A stretch of 64,000 bases of DNA from the NCBI RefSeq assembly GCF_004114975.1, contig NZ_CP030051.1, positions 3,224,001 to 3,288,000 on the forward strand. The letters run 5' to 3'. Positions 15,961 through 24,133 of this stretch are shown piece by piece. This stretch comes from Bradyrhizobium guangdongense (lineage in GTDB: Bacteria > Pseudomonadota > Alphaproteobacteria > Rhizobiales > Xanthobacteraceae). The notes beneath the pieces were generated by a model that was given only the letters and a program-made list of their open reading frames with translations, ran no database searches and was not told where the DNA came from. Each line of letters begins with the position of its first letter. Position 1 is the first letter of the stretch. The position numbers and the translations under genes were made by a program.

Positions 15961-16899
15961 TCAATAGCACGCCGACATCAAGCCGAGCTTCGGATAGAGA
16001 CGGTCAATCGCGGCGATCTCGATTTTCATCTGCGCGATGATCCAGTCGCGGATCTCGGCGGCGACGGGGCGCATCGGCCGGTTGCGCGGCGGCAGGAACT
16101 CGCAGATGCGGCGCGTCGTGGCGAGCGTGTCGGAGGCGGGCACCAGCGCCCCGGTCAGGAGCCAATGAGAGGCCACGGTCAGCCAGCCGAGCGCAATGCC
16201 TTGGCCGAGCAGCGCGGCCTGCACCACGACGGCATAGTCGGTGAAGCTCAGCGCCTTGGCCGCGCCGCGGCGCCCGGTAAGGAGCGAGGCGTAATCCGCG
16301 GCCCAGTCGCCCGGCGTCTCGGCGAGACGAATGATGGTGTTGCCCTCCATGGCCTCGGTCTCGCCGAGATAAGTAGGACTGCACATCGGCAGCATCACTT
16401 CCTTCATGACCAGGGTGCCGCCCGAGGACGGCTCGTCGCGGTCGCGGAAGCGCATGCCGAGATCGACGTTCTCCACCGCTCCGCGTAGTGCGCCGGAGAT
16501 GAGCTGGAAGCGCAAATCGACCTGCGGAAATTGCTTCTGCAGCTTGTCGATGCGCGGCATCAGCCAATGCGTGGTGAAGGCCGAGGAGACCGACAGCGTC
16601 ACGGTCTCCGTGCCCCTGCGACGGCGCTCGATCTCGGTAAGGCCGGTCTCGATGCTGCGAAAGCCCTCGAGCACGCGTCGATAGAGCAGTTCGCCTTCTT
16701 CGGTGAGCACCGCGCGTCCCGCCTTGCGGTCGAACAGGCGCACGCCGAGATGCTCCTCGAACTGCCCGAGCATGCGGCTCACTGCCGGCTGCGTGACATT
16801 CAGTTCGGCGGCGGCGGCCGTGAAGCTGCCATTGCGCGCCGCTGCGTCGAAGACGAACAGGGCGTTACTTGAGGGCAGCATCCGGCGCAGCTCGGGCAT
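15961..16899 (-). CDS. LysR family transcriptional regulator of the divergent ABC transporter operon
   Basis: 312 aa. N-terminal helix-turn-helix: SNALFVFDAAARNGSFTAAAAELNVTQPAVSRMLGQFEEHLGVRLFDRKAGRAVLTEEG (residues about 10-70), followed by the two-lobed effector domain. The helix-turn-helix style and the ending resemble the GcvA-like branch. It is divergent from the transporter operon starting at 17063, and the shared 163 bp gap holds the dyad at 16928-16951, so it very probably controls that operon in response to the imported compound. Confidence 0.9.
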   Translation of the reverse strand: MPELRRMLPSSNALFVFDAAARNGSFTAAAAELNVTQPAVSRMLGQFEEHLGVRLFDRKAGRAVLTEEGELLYRRVLEGFRSIETGLTEIERRRRGTETVTLSVSSAFTTHWLMPRIDKLQKQFPQVDLRFQLISGALRGAVENVDLGMRFRDRDEPSSGGTLVMKEVMLPMCSPTYLGETEAMEGNTIIRLAETPGDWAADYASLLTGRRGAAKALSFTDYAVVVQAALLGQGIALGWLTVASHWLLTGALVPASDTLATTRRICEFLPPRNRPMRPVAAEIRDWIIAQMKIEIAAIDRLYPKLGLMSACY

Positions 16900-16927
16900 A
16901 ACGCCATGTTATGAGCGCAGTGAGAAT

Positions 16928-16951
16928 TTGGCAATTGCCGGATTTTGCCAA
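16928..16951. promoter_or_regulatory. Probable LysR operator between divergent genes
   Basis: TTGGCAA (16928-16934) and TTGCCAA (16945-16951) form a perfect dyad with a 10 bp spacer, and GGCAATTGCC inside it is itself palindromic. It lies 29 bp before the lysR start codon on one side and about 110 bp before the ABC gene on the other, a normal place for an autoregulatory LysR site. Confidence 0.55.
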
Positions 16952-17062
16952 GTCTGGTGTCATTGCCATTGCAGCCTGAAGACAGGGCTCGCGAGAGAGA
17001 AGATGGTGCGGTGCACGCTTCGACCGCGAGTGTGTCAGCTCCTCTGTCTATAAAGCAGGCTT

Positions 17063-18190
17063 ATGGCGCGCAGTGAGGCACGCCGTCGAGCGACATGGCG
17101 AGGGCGATCGTTGGACAAACGAGCGGAAAGCGTCGAGATCAGGTCCGCGAGCAAGGCCTATGGCGCCGTCCGCGCTCTCGACCACGTGTCCCTCAACGTT
17201 GCCGCCGGTGAGTTCGTTTCGCTGCTCGGTCCGTCCGGTTCCGGCAAGACCACCCTGCTCGGCATTCTGGGCGGCTTCATCCTGCCGACGTCAGGCACGA
17301 TCCTGTTCGGTGGCCGCGATGTCACGTACATGCCGCCGCACAAGCGCGACATCGGCGTCGTCTTCCAGAACTACGCGCTGTTTCCGCACATGAGCGTCGG
17401 CGAGAATGTCGCCTTTCCCTTGCGCGCACGGCGTTTGCCGAAAGCGAGATGGCCCGACAAGGTGCGCGCGGCGCTGTCGATGGTCGGCCTTGCCGGCTAC
17501 GAAGAGCGCGGCATCGCCCAGCTCTCCGGCGGCCAGCGCCAGCGCGTGGCGCTGGCGCGCGCCATGATCTTCGAGCCGCGGCTGATCCTGATGGACGAGC
17601 CGCTTTCCGCGCTCGACAAACAGCTGCGCGAATCCATGCAGATCGAGCTGCGCGCACTGCACAAGCGCATCCAGGCCACCATCATATACGTCACCCATGA
17701 TCAGCGCGAGGCGCTGACCATGAGCGACCGCGTCGCGGTGATGAAGGACGGCCGGCTGATCCAGATCGACGAGCCCGAACGACTGCACGATCACCCCGCC
17801 GATTCCTTCGTCGCCAGCTTCATCGGGGAAGCGACAATGCTGCCGGTCCGCCGCGTCGATGCGTCCAGCGTGGCGCTCGGCAATGCCTTGCTGCGCAGCG
17901 CGCGCGCCATTCCTGACGGTGACGCCCTGATGCTCGCCGTGCACAGCGAGAAGCTGCTTATCGATGATGGCGCGCAGGATGCCGCCTGCAACCGCCTGAC
18001 CGGCACGGTCACCGACATCGTCTACCAGGGCGAGAGCCTGCGCATCTTCCTGGCGCTGGCCGACGGCATCGCGCTCAGCCTGCGCCAGCCCAGCTATCAC
18101 CAAGCCTATAGCCGGATTCCGCCTCTCGGCGGCAGTCTCACCGTCACCCTTCACCCCGAGGACACCATCGTCGTGCCCCGGGTGGACTGA
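17063..18190 (+). CDS. ABC transporter ATP-binding protein, polyamine/PotA type
   Basis: 375 aa from the ATG at 17063; a TTG at 17111 with GAGGG just upstream would give a more usual N-terminus (LDKRAESVEIRSASK). The domain is intact: Walker A GPSGSGKTT, Q-loop VVFQNYALFPHMSV, signature LSGGQRQRVALARAM, Walker B LILMDEPLSALD, H-loop YVTHDQREALTMSD. The C-terminal 110 residues are a TOBE regulatory domain (LTGTVTDIVYQGESLRIFL). With the binding protein and two permeases at 20.3-23.1 kb it makes a complete importer of the spermidine/putrescine class. The HAD and oxidoreductase genes intervene in the operon. Confidence 0.9.
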   Translation: MARSEARRRATWRGRSLDKRAESVEIRSASKAYGAVRALDHVSLNVAAGEFVSLLGPSGSGKTTLLGILGGFILPTSGTILFGGRDVTYMPPHKRDIGVVFQNYALFPHMSVGENVAFPLRARRLPKARWPDKVRAALSMVGLAGYEERGIAQLSGGQRQRVALARAMIFEPRLILMDEPLSALDKQLRESMQIELRALHKRIQATIIYVTHDQREALTMSDRVAVMKDGRLIQIDEPERLHDHPADSFVASFIGEATMLPVRRVDASSVALGNALLRSARAIPDGDALMLAVHSEKLLIDDGAQDAACNRLTGTVTDIVYQGESLRIFLALADGIALSLRQPSYHQAYSRIPPLGGSLTVTLHPEDTIVVPRVD

Positions 18191-18220
18191 AGCCTTGTTG
18201 CAACCTGAGAGAAGAAGCCC

Positions 18221-18937
18221 ATGTCGACCCAAGCCGCGTTCAGCAATTTCAAGGTTCTCACCTTCGACGTCGTCGGCACCTTGATCGATTTCGAAACCGG
18301 CGTGCTCGAAGCCGTGCGCAAGATCGGGGGCAAGAAGGCGGCCGAGCTCAGCGACGAGCAGATCTTCGAGCCCTACAAGCGCGGCCGCGACAGGCATTAC
18401 GAGCGCTCCAGCGAAGCGATGTTCCACGTCTATCGCCATCTCGCCAGCGAGCTCGGACTGCCGGCTGACGATGCGTCCTGCGACGTGTTCCAGCTCTCGG
18501 TGCTGCGCTGGGGACCGTTCTCCGACTCGGTCGAGGCGCTGAAGCGTCTGCGGACGAAATTCCGTCTCGTGGCGATGACCAACGCGGACCGCGTCGCCTT
18601 GTCCTGCTACGCGCATGCGCTCGGCAATCCGTTCGACGACACCGTTTGCGCCGACGAGACTGGCGTGGCGAAGCCCAATCCGGAATTCTTCGCCTACAAC
18701 AAGGGCCGGCAATCCGCGTTCGGCTACAAGCAGTCCGAGATCCTGCACGTGGCGCAGAGCCAGTATCATGACATCGGGATCGCGCGAAAACTTGGCTACA
18801 AGGTGTGCTGGATCGAGCGCCGCCAGGGCATTGCCGGCTTCGGCGGCACTCCCGCCGTGGAGACCCTGACCAAGCCGGACTTCCATTATCCGACGCTGAA
18901 GGCGCTTGCCGACGCCGCCATTGGCCCTGCGTCATAA
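18221..18937 (+). CDS. HAD superfamily hydrolase, haloacid dehalogenase type II-like
   Basis: 238 aa. Motif I is KVLTFDVVGTLIDFETG (nucleophile Asp in FDVVGTL, lacking the second Asp of phosphatases, as in L-2-haloacid dehalogenases), motif II VAMTNAD, motif III around GVAKPNPEFF, and motif IV SQYHDIGIARKLG. So it could be a dehalogenase or another C-group hydrolase. It starts 30 bp after the ATPase gene and ends just before the oxidoreductase, so it is part of the transporter operon and likely acts on the imported compound or its oxidation product. Chemistry unproven. Confidence 0.85.
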   Translation: MSTQAAFSNFKVLTFDVVGTLIDFETGVLEAVRKIGGKKAAELSDEQIFEPYKRGRDRHYERSSEAMFHVYRHLASELGLPADDASCDVFQLSVLRWGPFSDSVEALKRLRTKFRLVAMTNADRVALSCYAHALGNPFDDTVCADETGVAKPNPEFFAYNKGRQSAFGYKQSEILHVAQSQYHDIGIARKLGYKVCWIERRQGIAGFGGTPAVETLTKPDFHYPTLKALADAAIGPAS

Positions 18938-18954
18938 GTTCCGTGAGCGCGGGC

Positions 18955-20262
18955 ATGATACGGGACTGGAACGCGCTGCCATCGGCCAATTCGTTGTGGG
19001 AAGCCACGGCGGAGCCGGCCCGCGGATTCCCTGTTCTGTCGGGTGAGTTGCAGGCGGACGTGGTGATCATCGGAGCCGGCTACACGGCGCTCTCCGCGGC
19101 ACACCACATCGCCAGGAGCGGCCTGTTGCCTATCGTGCTGGAGGCCAATCGCCCGGGCTGGGGCGCGAGCGGGCGCAATGGCGGCGTGATCACCGCAAAA
19201 TTCCGCCTGTCGTTTCGCGAGATCGACGCCATGCACGGCCGCGCCATGGCAAAGCGCATGTACGAGATCGCGCATGAATCGACCGACATGGTCGAGGAGC
19301 TCGTCTCCGAATTCGGCATTGCCAGCGCAAACCTCACCCGCACCGGCCAGGTCAAGGCTGCCCACAACGAGACGACGCTGAAGGCCGCGATCGACGAGGC
19401 CAACTGGATGACGCGCGAGATGGGCTCTGCCGAGGTCCGCATCCTCGACAAGCACGGAGTGCGCGAAGAAACCGGCTCCGACGTCTTTGTCGGCGGCGTG
19501 CTCAATCCCGGCTCGGGCGGCATCCATCCGCTGAACTATCTGCGGGGACTTGCCGATGGCGTGGCGCGCCGCGGCGTGCCGATCTTCCAGGAGTCGCCGG
19601 TCGTCAAGCTCCGGCGCGAGAAGGAGGGTATCGTCGCCGATACGCCACGAGGAGCGGTGCGCGCCAAGCAGGCGATTATCGCTACCAACAGCTATTCGGA
19701 TCTGACCGGCGCCACCGCACATCTGCAACGCACCCTGATCCCGTTCCGCAGCGCCATGGTCGCCACGGAGAAGCTGCCGCGCAATCTCGCCGGAAAGCTG
19801 ATGCCGACGGGGCGAACCTATACCGAGACCAAGCGCATGATGCGCTGGTTCCGCATGGTCGACAACCGCGTGATCTTCGGCGGCCGCGGCGCCTTCGGCA
19901 AGCAGGACTCGCAATCCGCTTTCGATGCCTTGCGCAGGGCGATGGTCGGCATCTTCCCTGACCTCGCCGACATCCCGCTCGAATACAAATGGTCGGGCCT
20001 CGTTGCCATGACGCTGGACTCGGTGCCGCATATCGGCCGGCTCGACGAGCGCACGCTGTTCTCGGTGGGCTACAACGGCGCCGGCGTCGCGATGTCGAGC
20101 CTGATGGGCCGCTATCTCGCCGCTTTCGTGCGCGGCGAGACGCCCAATGTCGGCCTGCTGGACGCGCGGCGCATGAAGGCAATTCCGTTCTATCCGCTGC
20201 GTGAGCCCGCCGTGCGCATGGTCGCCGGCTGGTATCAGTTTCTCGATGCGATCGGTCGGTAA
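18955..20262 (+). CDS. FAD-dependent oxidoreductase (DAO family, gamma-glutamylputrescine oxidase-like)
   Basis: 435 aa from the ATG at 18955; a GTG at 18943 is an alternative and neither has a clear ribosome site. The N-terminus has about 30 residues before the FAD Rossmann motif VVIIGAGYTALSAAHHIA, then EANRPGWGASGRNGG, a strongly conserved stretch in PuuB and OrdL-type amine oxidases, and a C-terminal YNGAGVAMSSLMGRYLA. It probably oxidises an amine or amino acid taken up by the neighbouring polyamine-type importer. It lies between the HAD gene and the binding-protein gene, 23 bp before the latter. Confidence 0.88.
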   Translation: MIRDWNALPSANSLWEATAEPARGFPVLSGELQADVVIIGAGYTALSAAHHIARSGLLPIVLEANRPGWGASGRNGGVITAKFRLSFREIDAMHGRAMAKRMYEIAHESTDMVEELVSEFGIASANLTRTGQVKAAHNETTLKAAIDEANWMTREMGSAEVRILDKHGVREETGSDVFVGGVLNPGSGGIHPLNYLRGLADGVARRGVPIFQESPVVKLRREKEGIVADTPRGAVRAKQAIIATNSYSDLTGATAHLQRTLIPFRSAMVATEKLPRNLAGKLMPTGRTYTETKRMMRWFRMVDNRVIFGGRGAFGKQDSQSAFDALRRAMVGIFPDLADIPLEYKWSGLVAMTLDSVPHIGRLDERTLFSVGYNGAGVAMSSLMGRYLAAFVRGETPNVGLLDARRMKAIPFYPLREPAVRMVAGWYQFLDAIGR

Positions 20263-20285
20263 AGATATCTTTGGAGGAGGCGAGG

Positions 20286-21332
20286 ATGAATATGAGGCGG
20301 ACTGTTGGACTGGGTTGTGGGCTGGTCGGCGCAATCGGATGGATCGGCGCGGCTGATGCCGCCGAGCAGATCACTTTCGTCTCTCAAGGCGGCGCCTATC
20401 AGCAGGCGCAGACGGTGGCGATTCTCGATCCCTCCGCCAAGAAGCTCGGCATCACCATCAACCAGGATTCCATTCCGGACGCCTGGCCGGCGATCAAGAC
20501 CCAGGTCGGCAGCGGCAAGCCGATCTGGGACGTGGTCGACACGCCCACCGGCTATTGCCTGCGCGGCGGAGAGCAGGGGCTGATCGAGAAGCTCGACTTC
20601 TCCAAGATCCCGAACGCCGCGGCCATGCCGGAGGCCTATCGCAGTCCCTATTCGGTCTCCTACGAATTCTATTCCAGCGTTCTGGCCTACAGCCAGAAGA
20701 CCTTCCCGAAGGACGGGCCGAACAGTTGGGCCGATTTCTGGGACGTCAAGAAATTCCCGGGCCGCCGCGCGCTGCGCAATCATCCGATCGCGACCCTCGA
20801 GGCGGCGTTGATGGCCGACGGCGTCGCGCCTGACAAGCTCTACCCGCTCGATGTCGATCGCGCCTTCAAGAAGCTCGAGGAGATCAAGCCGAACATTACG
20901 GTGTGGTGGACCTCGGGCGCGCAGTCGGCGCAGCTCCTCAACGACGGCGAGGTCGACATGGAGATGGCCTGGAACGGTCGCGTCAGCGCCGTCGCGAAGG
21001 AGGGCGCGAAGGTCACATTCACCTACAACCAGGGCATCTTGCAGAGCACTTCGCTCTGCATCCTCAAGGGCGCGCCGAACCTGGAGACGGCCGTGAAGTT
21101 CATCAACGAAGCCGTCGATCCCGTGCACCAGGCCAATCTGCCGCTCAACATCGATTACGGCCCGGGCAACCCCAAGGCGTTCGAGACCAGCGTCATCAAG
21201 CCCGAACGGGCCGCGCAATTGCCAAGCGAGCCGGCGAATGCGGCCAAGCAGGCGCTGATGTCCTACGCCTGGTGGTCCTCGCCATCAGGTGAGGCCGCCG
21301 AGAAGCGTTGGGCAGCCTTCATGCAGAAATGA
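20286..21332 (+). CDS. ABC transporter substrate-binding protein, PotD/PotF type
   Basis: 348 aa from the ATG at 20286, with GGAGGAGG upstream; the ATG at 20292 is equally possible. A signal peptide is clear (RRTVGLGCGLVGAIGWIGAADAA, cut before EQITFVSQGG). The mature protein is a periplasmic binding fold of the iron/polyamine group: GAYQQAQ near the start, WDVVDTPTG, EFYSSVLAYSQKTFP, NSWADFWD, and the end WWSSPSGEAAEKRWAAFMQK. It delivers substrate to the permeases encoded next. A stem-loop sits between this gene and the first permease. Confidence 0.9.
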   Translation: MNMRRTVGLGCGLVGAIGWIGAADAAEQITFVSQGGAYQQAQTVAILDPSAKKLGITINQDSIPDAWPAIKTQVGSGKPIWDVVDTPTGYCLRGGEQGLIEKLDFSKIPNAAAMPEAYRSPYSVSYEFYSSVLAYSQKTFPKDGPNSWADFWDVKKFPGRRALRNHPIATLEAALMADGVAPDKLYPLDVDRAFKKLEEIKPNITVWWTSGAQSAQLLNDGEVDMEMAWNGRVSAVAKEGAKVTFTYNQGILQSTSLCILKGAPNLETAVKFINEAVDPVHQANLPLNIDYGPGNPKAFETSVIKPERAAQLPSEPANAAKQALMSYAWWSSPSGEAAEKRWAAFMQK

Positions 21333-21343
21333 GGGAGGTCGCG

Positions 21344-21427
21344 ATGGGCGCAAGTCGAACCAAGGCCGACGCTGCACCTCCGCCGCGAGCGGTGGAGGTG
21401 CAGCAACTGACACCGGGGCAGCGTTGA
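21344..21427 (+). CDS. Possible small ORF with strong ribosome site inside the ABC operon
   Basis: A 27-codon frame starts with ATG at 21344, 5 bp after AGGGAGG, the best ribosome site between the binding protein and the first permease. It reads MGASRTKADAAPPPRAVEVQ and seven more residues to a TGA at 21425, 2 bp before the permease ATG. It may be a leader that couples translation to the permease, or the displaced N-terminus of the permease after a frameshift. The peptide has no known domain, and the frame contains the stem-loop at 21371-21404. Confidence 0.3.
   Translation: MGASRTKADAAPPPRAVEVQQLTPGQR
21371..21404 (+). other. Intercistronic stem-loop between binding protein and permease
   Basis: GCTGCACCTCC (21371-21381) pairs perfectly with GGAGGTGCAGC (21394-21404), with extra GC pairing in the loop. 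No T-run follows, so it is not a classic terminator. Such stems after binding-protein genes often protect the upstream mRNA from 3' decay, giving more binding protein than permease; that role is inferred. Confidence 0.5.
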
Positions 21428-21429
21428 CG

Positions 21430-22293
21430 ATGTCCGTGCCGGATCCATCGCAAAAGCATCAGCGCCGCGAGCACGGCCTGATGCTGGCCCTGGTGTCGCC
21501 GGCGCTGCTGGTGATCCTGGCGCTGATCGTGCTGCCGGTCGGCTGGCTCGCCTGGCAGTCGATCTACCATGACGGTTTCACGCTGGAGAATTATCGCCGC
21601 GTCTTCACCGAAGACATCTACTGGCGCAGCTTTGCGCTGACGTTCGAGATCAGCCTCGCGGTCACCGTCATCGCACTGCTGCTCGGCTATCCCGTCGCCT
21701 ACCTGGCCAATTCAGTGCCGAAGGGATGGAGCATTCTCATCCTGTCGCTGGTCGTCCTGCCGTTCTGGACATCCGTGCTGGTGCGCGCCTATGCATGGCT
21801 GGCGCTGCTCCAGCGCACCGGCGTTATCAACCAGTTCCTGCGCTATCTCGATGTGATCTCCGAACCGCTCGCGCTAGTCCACAACACTCTCGGCACGGTG
21901 GTCGCGACCGTGCACATCCTGCTGCCATTCATGGTGCTGCCGCTCTATGCCACCATGCAGAAGATCCCTGGCGATCTGATGCAGGCCGGCGCCAGCCTGG
22001 GCGCGAGCCCATCGCTGACTTTCTTTCGCGTATTCCTGCCGCTGTCGCTGCCGGGCGTGCTCGCCGGCTGCACCATGGTCTTCGTGCTCTGTCTTGGTTT
22101 CTACATCACGCCGGAGCTGCTCGGCGGCGGGCGCACCGTGATGGTGTCGATGCTGGTGAGCCGCAATGTCGAGCTCTACAACCAGTTCGGCGCCGCCAGC
22201 GCGGTCGCCGTGGTGCTGCTCGCCAGCGTACTGGTGATCTTCTTCATCGTCAGCCGTTTCATTTCGCTCGATCGTGTGCTGGGGCAGAAATGA
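21430..22293 (+). CDS. ABC transporter permease, PotB type
   Basis: 287 aa from the ATG at 21430; the frame is open further upstream, but this start precedes a normal N-terminus for the family (QKHQRREHGLMLALVSPALLVILALIVLPVGWL). Six membrane helices are expected. The ATPase-contact loop is KIPGDLMQAGASLGASPSLTFFRVFLPLSLPG, the EAA motif of binding-protein-dependent permeases. It overlaps the second permease gene by 4 bp. Its own ribosome site is weak, so coupling with the small frame just upstream is possible. Confidence 0.9.
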   Translation: MSVPDPSQKHQRREHGLMLALVSPALLVILALIVLPVGWLAWQSIYHDGFTLENYRRVFTEDIYWRSFALTFEISLAVTVIALLLGYPVAYLANSVPKGWSILILSLVVLPFWTSVLVRAYAWLALLQRTGVINQFLRYLDVISEPLALVHNTLGTVVATVHILLPFMVLPLYATMQKIPGDLMQAGASLGASPSLTFFRVFLPLSLPGVLAGCTMVFVLCLGFYITPELLGGGRTVMVSMLVSRNVELYNQFGAASAVAVVLLASVLVIFFIVSRFISLDRVLGQK

Positions 22294-23075
22294 TGCGCGT
22301 CTCGTCCGCCCGGATTGCTCTCTGCGTGATCAGCGCGCTGGTGCTGGTCTATTTGATCCTGCCCGTGCTGATCATCGCGCCGATCTCGTTTTCCAGCGCG
22401 CGCTTCCTGACCTTCCCGCCGCCCTCGCTGTCGCTGCGCTGGTATCAGTCCTATTTCTCCAATCCGGCCTGGATGCAGGCAACGCGGGTGACGCTGACGG
22501 TTGCGTTCCTGACCGTGGTGATCGCGACCCCATGCGGCGTGGCTGCGGCTTATGCCATCAGTCAATCGAAACTGCGGATCATGCGGATCATCCACATGGC
22601 GCTGCTGTTGCCGCTGGTGGTGCCGATCATCATCACCGCGATCGGCATCTTCTTCGTATATGCCAGGGTCGGCCTGGTCGCGACCATGCCGGGCCTCGTG
22701 CTGGCGAACGTGATGCTGGGGCTGCCCTATGTCGTGATCTCGGTGCTGGCGGGCTTGCAAAGCTTCGACGCCGCGCAGGAGATGGTCGCGCGCAGCCTCG
22801 GCATGAACCGCCTGCGCAGCTTTTTCGCGGTGACCCTGCCGCAGATCAAATCCAGTGTGGTTGCGGGCGGCATCTTCGCGTTCATCTCGGCGATGGACGA
22901 GACCATCGTCGCGCTGTTCATCTCCGGCGGTCAGTATCAGCCCCTGACCAAGCGCATGTTCACGGCGCTCCGCGATGAGATCGACCCCACGATCGCCGCG
23001 ATCTCAACGCTGATGACGGCGGCTTCCTTCATGCTGGTCCTGCTGGCGAGCGCCCGGCAGCGGAGGAACTCGTGA
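22290..23075 (+). CDS. ABC transporter permease, PotC type
   Basis: 261 aa from the ATG at 22290, overlapping the first permease stop (ATGA). Six helices are visible, starting RIALCVISALVLVYLILPVLIIAPISF with the usual SFS motif after helix 1. The EAA loop is AAQEMVARSLGMNRLRSFFAVTLPQIKSSVVAG. It forms the permease heterodimer with the PotB-type subunit. It is the last clear gene of the LysR-divergent operon; the next gene starts 124 bp downstream and looks unrelated. Confidence 0.92.
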   Translation: MMRVSSARIALCVISALVLVYLILPVLIIAPISFSSARFLTFPPPSLSLRWYQSYFSNPAWMQATRVTLTVAFLTVVIATPCGVAAAYAISQSKLRIMRIIHMALLLPLVVPIIITAIGIFFVYARVGLVATMPGLVLANVMLGLPYVVISVLAGLQSFDAAQEMVARSLGMNRLRSFFAVTLPQIKSSVVAGGIFAFISAMDETIVALFISGGQYQPLTKRMFTALRDEIDPTIAAISTLMTAASFMLVLLASARQRRNS

Positions 23076-23199
23076 CGCGCCTGACTTGGGTCATACCAGG
23101 ATCGCGCAGATCGTGCCCTGACGTTTTTCTGTACCTCGTAAGCAGTGCTATTGTCGTTCGAGGAGACTGTCGGCAGCAAAAGAAAAGAAGGAGAACAAG

Positions 23200-23580
23200 A
23201 TGCGGATGCTGATGCTCGGAGCGGCGCTTGTCGTGATGACATCTGCTGCCATGACGCATTCTGCCCTGGCGGAAGATGACGACACCAAGGGTGCGCAGAA
23301 GCTCGCCATGCAGGGCCGCGACGACTATTGGCATTGCCTGGCGCGGGAATATGCGCGCGACAGCAATCAGGGCCTGTCGGAACAGGATTTCAGCCGCTCG
23401 GTTGCCGGAGCCTGCCTCTCGGAGCGGCAATATTACCGGGTGGCGCTGCTCGATTATCTCACCTCACAATATCCGAACATCGATTCCGGGGCCCATCTTG
23501 CCACCGCGAACAGGGCGGTGGAGTCGGCGCAGAAGGACATCGTGACGGCCTACGTCAAGCACAGGCCGCCACAGCAATAG
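23200..23580 (+). CDS. Exported protein of unknown function
   Basis: 126 aa, with AAGGAGAA ahead of the ATG. A signal peptide is clear (MRMLMLGAALVVMTSAAMTHSALA, cut before EDDDTKG). The mature part is about 100 residues, mainly helical, with two cysteines (YWHCLAREYARDSN and SVAGACLSERQYYRVALLDYL) and an aromatic- and charge-rich surface. I recognise no family. The gene stands alone between the ABC operon and a small membrane protein on the same strand. Confidence 0.7.
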   Translation: MRMLMLGAALVVMTSAAMTHSALAEDDDTKGAQKLAMQGRDDYWHCLAREYARDSNQGLSEQDFSRSVAGACLSERQYYRVALLDYLTSQYPNIDSGAHLATANRAVESAQKDIVTAYVKHRPPQQ

Positions 23581-23669
23581 GGCTCCACACCGCTGGAGGC
23601 CGGCAGCCCTTCCGGCCGTGCAGTCTTCCGTGGTATGATTGGTCTTATCAGGAACGGGGACGGGCTGGC

Positions 23670-23876
23670 ATGGCGTCTGAGTCGGTGGGGGGCATTTTTG
23701 GCGCGATCGTCGCGGCGATCGTGCTTGCGGTCGCCGTCGTCTTTGGGCCGATCGGCCAGTACGGCAAGCCCCCCAAGCCGGTCAAGGCCGAGCCGGCGCC
23801 CGCCGCCGCGGTGCCTGCAGCCCCTGTGGCACCTGCGCCGAGAGGCCCGGTGATCCGGGAAGTCCCGAACCAGTAA
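23670..23876 (+). CDS. Small single-pass membrane protein with Pro/Ala-rich tail
   Basis: 68 aa from the ATG at 23670, with GGAACGGGGACGGG just before it. The N-terminus ASESVGGIFGAIVAAIVLAVAVVFGPIG is one membrane helix, followed by a basic and proline-rich tail (GKPPKPVKAEPAPAAAVPAAPVAP) and a short charged end REVPNQ. The layout suggests a small inner-membrane protein with a flexible periplasmic tail, but no family is recognised. Two other frames overlap this region; the helix plus tail composition is why I prefer this one. Confidence 0.5.
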   Translation: MASESVGGIFGAIVAAIVLAVAVVFGPIGQYGKPPKPVKAEPAPAAAVPAAPVAPAPRGPVIREVPNQ

Positions 23877-24133
23877 CGGCCGGAAAAGGCGGTTTTGGCC
23901 CCTTGCAAACCGGCTTCCTCGTTCCCATCTGGTTTCTAACGGCGGCGTTGAGCCAAAAGCTCCGGCGCCGGGACGACCTTGGAATAGTTTGGGCCTGCGC
24001 CGGATGTACGCGCGGTCCGCCGTTCCGGGGTCGTTGGCATTTTAGGCCCGCTTCTGGGCCGTTCCCCTGGAAAACCCGGCTCGGCAGCGCAAGAACTTGG
24101 CAGCGCAGGACGCGGCGGATATACGCTGCCGTC

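Noticed and set aside
18221..18937. Loss of the second motif I aspartate in the HAD protein as a sign of inactivity
   Set aside because: L-2-haloacid dehalogenases normally have only the first Asp in this motif, so the enzyme need not be inactive.
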